Assembly: GCA_018985225.1 (NCBI GenBank)
Contig: JADGIF010000110.1
Location: forward strand, 1 to 19,362
Direction: 5' to 3'
Length of the DNA: 19,362 nt
Origin: Amoeboradix gromovi
Lineage: Eukaryota; Sanchytriomycota; Sanchytriomycetes; Sanchytriales; Sanchytriaceae
Shown: positions 17,776 to 19,362 of the stretch, piece by piece
Layout: each line of letters opens with the position of its first letter
How positions within the stretch are numbered: the first letter of the stretch is position 1
The notes under the pieces: model-generated
The model's database searches: none
What the model saw: only the letters and a program-made list of their open reading frames with translations
Told to the model about the DNA's origin: nothing
Program-made: the position numbers and the translations under genes

Positions 17776-17781
17776 TTTATT
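17776..17781 (-). terminator. AATAAA poly(A) signal of NOP53
   Basis: On the minus strand AATAAA overlaps the TAA stop (17780-17782). The kinase start lies 28 bp beyond the stop. Confidence 0.5.
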
Positions 17782-18691
17782 AATTCAATCGAAACGATGA
17801 CTTTGTGATTGTTTTAACCCGTTTTGTCTTTCTGTTCAATCGATACTTACTGTAATCAATTTTTTCTTTCTTAAGTAATGACATATAAACGTTTTTTAAA
17901 GCATTTGATTCTTGTGGCAACTGTCTTAAAGTTGAAGGGATGTCTTCCTTCAGCTGGACAGGTGTCGGGTCATTTAAGAAAAACTTTCCAATCTTTACAT
18001 TGTCTCTAATTCTTTTAAATCTGTTCTTAGATTGTGGTGTTCGTGCAATTTTAACACGTCTAATCAAATCAGGCAAGTTATCTAATTGTTTTAATATTTT
18101 GCGATGAAATAACTTCTGTTGTCTTCTATTTTCTTCATACTTTTCCACGATTTCCTTGTTTCTCTCTTTCTTTATCTTTCTAACCTTCAAATTGTTGATA
18201 GCTGGTTCAATAGGTTTTTCTAGAGAAACCTGCTCTGGAATCAGAGTTACTTCTTTCTTTGGAGCATACAGGTATTCCTTCTTAAGCTCCTCATTTGCAA
18301 CTTTATTTAACAATTCATCATGATCAGAAGAAGTTGGTCTATATGACATTCCAGGATGAATGTGAAATGGTTTAGGCTTGGAGACATAATCCAAGGGACC
18401 ATCATCCCAAATATCATCCACAGAATACTGAAGTTTAGCCGGTGCTGGTTTTAATTGCATTTTTTTCAATTTATCATGTTCAAATCTAGAATGTTTTTTC
18501 TGATTCTCTTTGATTTCTACTTTGACAACCGGGTCTTTTTGCGTCGAAACCTTTCTATCTTCGAAGAATAACTGACCTTCCATCTCATCAATTTTTCTGT
18601 CTACTTCTAGCTCTTCGATTATTGGCTTTGCTAACTTTGACCACAATTTTTTTTTCATTCTCCAAGTTGGCTCCTTTAACCCGTCCGGCAT
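17780..18691 (-). CDS. NOP53: NOP53-like 60S ribosome biogenesis factor
   Basis: 303 residues, shorter than yeast (about 455) and human (about 478) relatives as I recall. Nop53 acts in the nucleolus in late 60S maturation, recruiting the Mtr4-exosome to trim the 5.8S precursor. The N-terminus carries EMEGQLFFEDRK, like the family's ELFFVDTKG motif. The middle is strongly basic and helical (VRKIKKERNKEIVEKYEENRRQQKL). The C-terminus has LNDPTPVQLKEDIPSTLRQLPQESNALKNVYMSLLKK followed by a basic tail, matching the family's L-x-x-SLRQLxPEGN-L segment. An in-frame TAA sits directly before the ATG, fixing the start and excluding an N-terminal exon in this frame. The family's usual basic N-terminal segment is mostly lacking. 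The call rests chiefly on the C-terminal motif. Confidence 0.82.
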   Translation of the reverse strand: MPDGLKEPTWRMKKKLWSKLAKPIIEELEVDRKIDEMEGQLFFEDRKVSTQKDPVVKVEIKENQKKHSRFEHDKLKKMQLKPAPAKLQYSVDDIWDDGPLDYVSKPKPFHIHPGMSYRPTSSDHDELLNKVANEELKKEYLYAPKKEVTLIPEQVSLEKPIEPAINNLKVRKIKKERNKEIVEKYEENRRQQKLFHRKILKQLDNLPDLIRRVKIARTPQSKNRFKRIRDNVKIGKFFLNDPTPVQLKEDIPSTLRQLPQESNALKNVYMSLLKKEKIDYSKYRLNRKTKRVKTITKSSFRLN

Positions 18692-18801
18692 TTAAAATGC
18701 CCTTTTTTTAATGGTAATTTTTGAAAATACATTACTTGATTTAACAATAATCAATTTTATTTCTTAGATGCTTTTTAAAAAAATTTTGTCGACTTATAGA
18801 A

Positions 18802-19362
18802 ATGCGTCAAAAATCGCATGATTATAAGGAAACTGCTGTTAGACACTATATTGAGCAGTCACATAATATGGAAGTAACATGTCGTATTTTTGATTGTAAA
18901 ATCAAGACACTTGGACGATGGATACAACGATATAGAGAAGATGGTAATATTGAAAGACATAATAGAATACCACGAGCAAATAAGATGAAACAATCACATG
19001 TAGATGAAGCAGTCAATTATTTAGCTAATCATCAGACAGTTTCAATACCAGAACTAGATACACATCTTGAAGACAAATACAACGATTACCTTATTACAGG
19101 TGACCATCTTCGTACAGTTATTCGTGATAAAAATATTACACGTAAACGTACAAAGCATGGAGACTATCCTAAATTGAGACGACGTAAAGTTACAGATCGT
19201 AAGGCTGATTTACTTGCATTTTAGTCTATAACGAATGCATATGATATCAATAAAATAATTTCTAAAGACGAAACATCTTTGACACCATTTATGTATCGTC
19301 CTTATAGTCGTTGTCCTCTTGGGGATAAGTGTATTGAAGAAACAGATATAAATAAAGTATTT
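18802..19362 (+). pseudogene. IS630/Tc1-mariner-like DDE transposase, broken by one in-frame TAG, runs off the window
   Basis: From the ATG, 140 codons encode a helix-turn-helix region (YKETAVRHYIEQSHNMEVTCRIF, TLGRWIQRYREDGNIERHNR) and a second DNA-binding segment (VDEAVNYLANHQTVSIPELD, then VIRDKNITRKRTKHGDYP). They end LLAF-TAG (19222-19224). The same frame then stays open to the window edge and contains SKDETSLTPFMYRPYSR, the family's first catalytic aspartate in the DET motif. One stop, probably from a TAT or TAC codon, thus separates the DNA-binding half from the catalytic half. Similar transposases are, from memory, common in giant DNA viruses and some protists and fungi. The later catalytic residues and the right inverted repeat lie outside the window. 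Confidence 0.75.

Noticed and set aside
7695-19224. Alternative genetic code in which TAA or TAG is read as an amino acid
   Set aside because: All seven intact genes end cleanly in TAA with no internal stops, and the relic contains all three stop types. Nonsense decay is simpler.

Overview
This is a piece of a compact, AT-rich eukaryotic nuclear genome. Every recognisable protein gene is a eukaryotic housekeeping or regulatory gene: a coatomer subunit, a TORC1 subunit, an alternative replication clamp-loader subunit, a nucleolar ribosome-assembly factor, an FHA-domain kinase and a CAP-Gly protein. Genes sit 13 to 190 bp apart where no mobile DNA intervenes. Introns are nearly absent, and the two I can support are only 20 and 22 nt long. 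All seven intact genes end in TAA with an AATAAA overlapping or within 3 nt of the stop. The style resembles reduced genomes of parasitic or intracellular protists and early-branching fungi such as the rozellid/aphelid/microsporidian side. I cannot name the species, and that placement is inference.

Layout. Positions 1-38 hold a copy of a 37-bp repeat that recurs at 7997-8033 just behind a decayed TnpB/Fanzor-type gene. It is therefore probably the right end of a second element lying off the left edge. A PiT-family phosphate transporter (75-1580, +) is followed 37 bp later by a Ctf18-like gene (1618-3170, +) interrupted by a 20-nt intron. A large CAP-Gly/coiled-coil protein (3359-7354, +) carries a long array built from seven-residue units. 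Positions 7355-9837 form a 2.5-kb gene-poor stretch between convergent genes, with the TnpB/Fanzor relic near its left side.

From 9838 the minus strand carries Raptor/Kog1. A roughly 560-bp divergent spacer separates it from COPB2/Sec27 (13916-16492, +). COPB2 converges on an FHA-kinase of the Rad53/Cds1/Chk2 type (16506-17751, -, 22-nt intron), and the two share a palindromic AATAAATTTATT. NOP53 (17780-18691, -) lies directly upstream of the kinase. The window ends in a DDE transposase gene broken by one in-frame TAG (18802 to beyond 19362).

The genes do not form one pathway. Ctf18 and the FHA kinase both belong to replication and checkpoint control, Raptor and NOP53 to growth control and ribosome production, and COPB2 to Golgi-ER traffic. 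The most unusual content is the pair of tiny introns with a shared consensus, the stop-coupled poly(A) signals, the modular repeat in the CAP-Gly protein, and the short repeat that appears to mark the end of a TnpB/Fanzor-type element and forms part of the 5' flank of the phosphate transporter.
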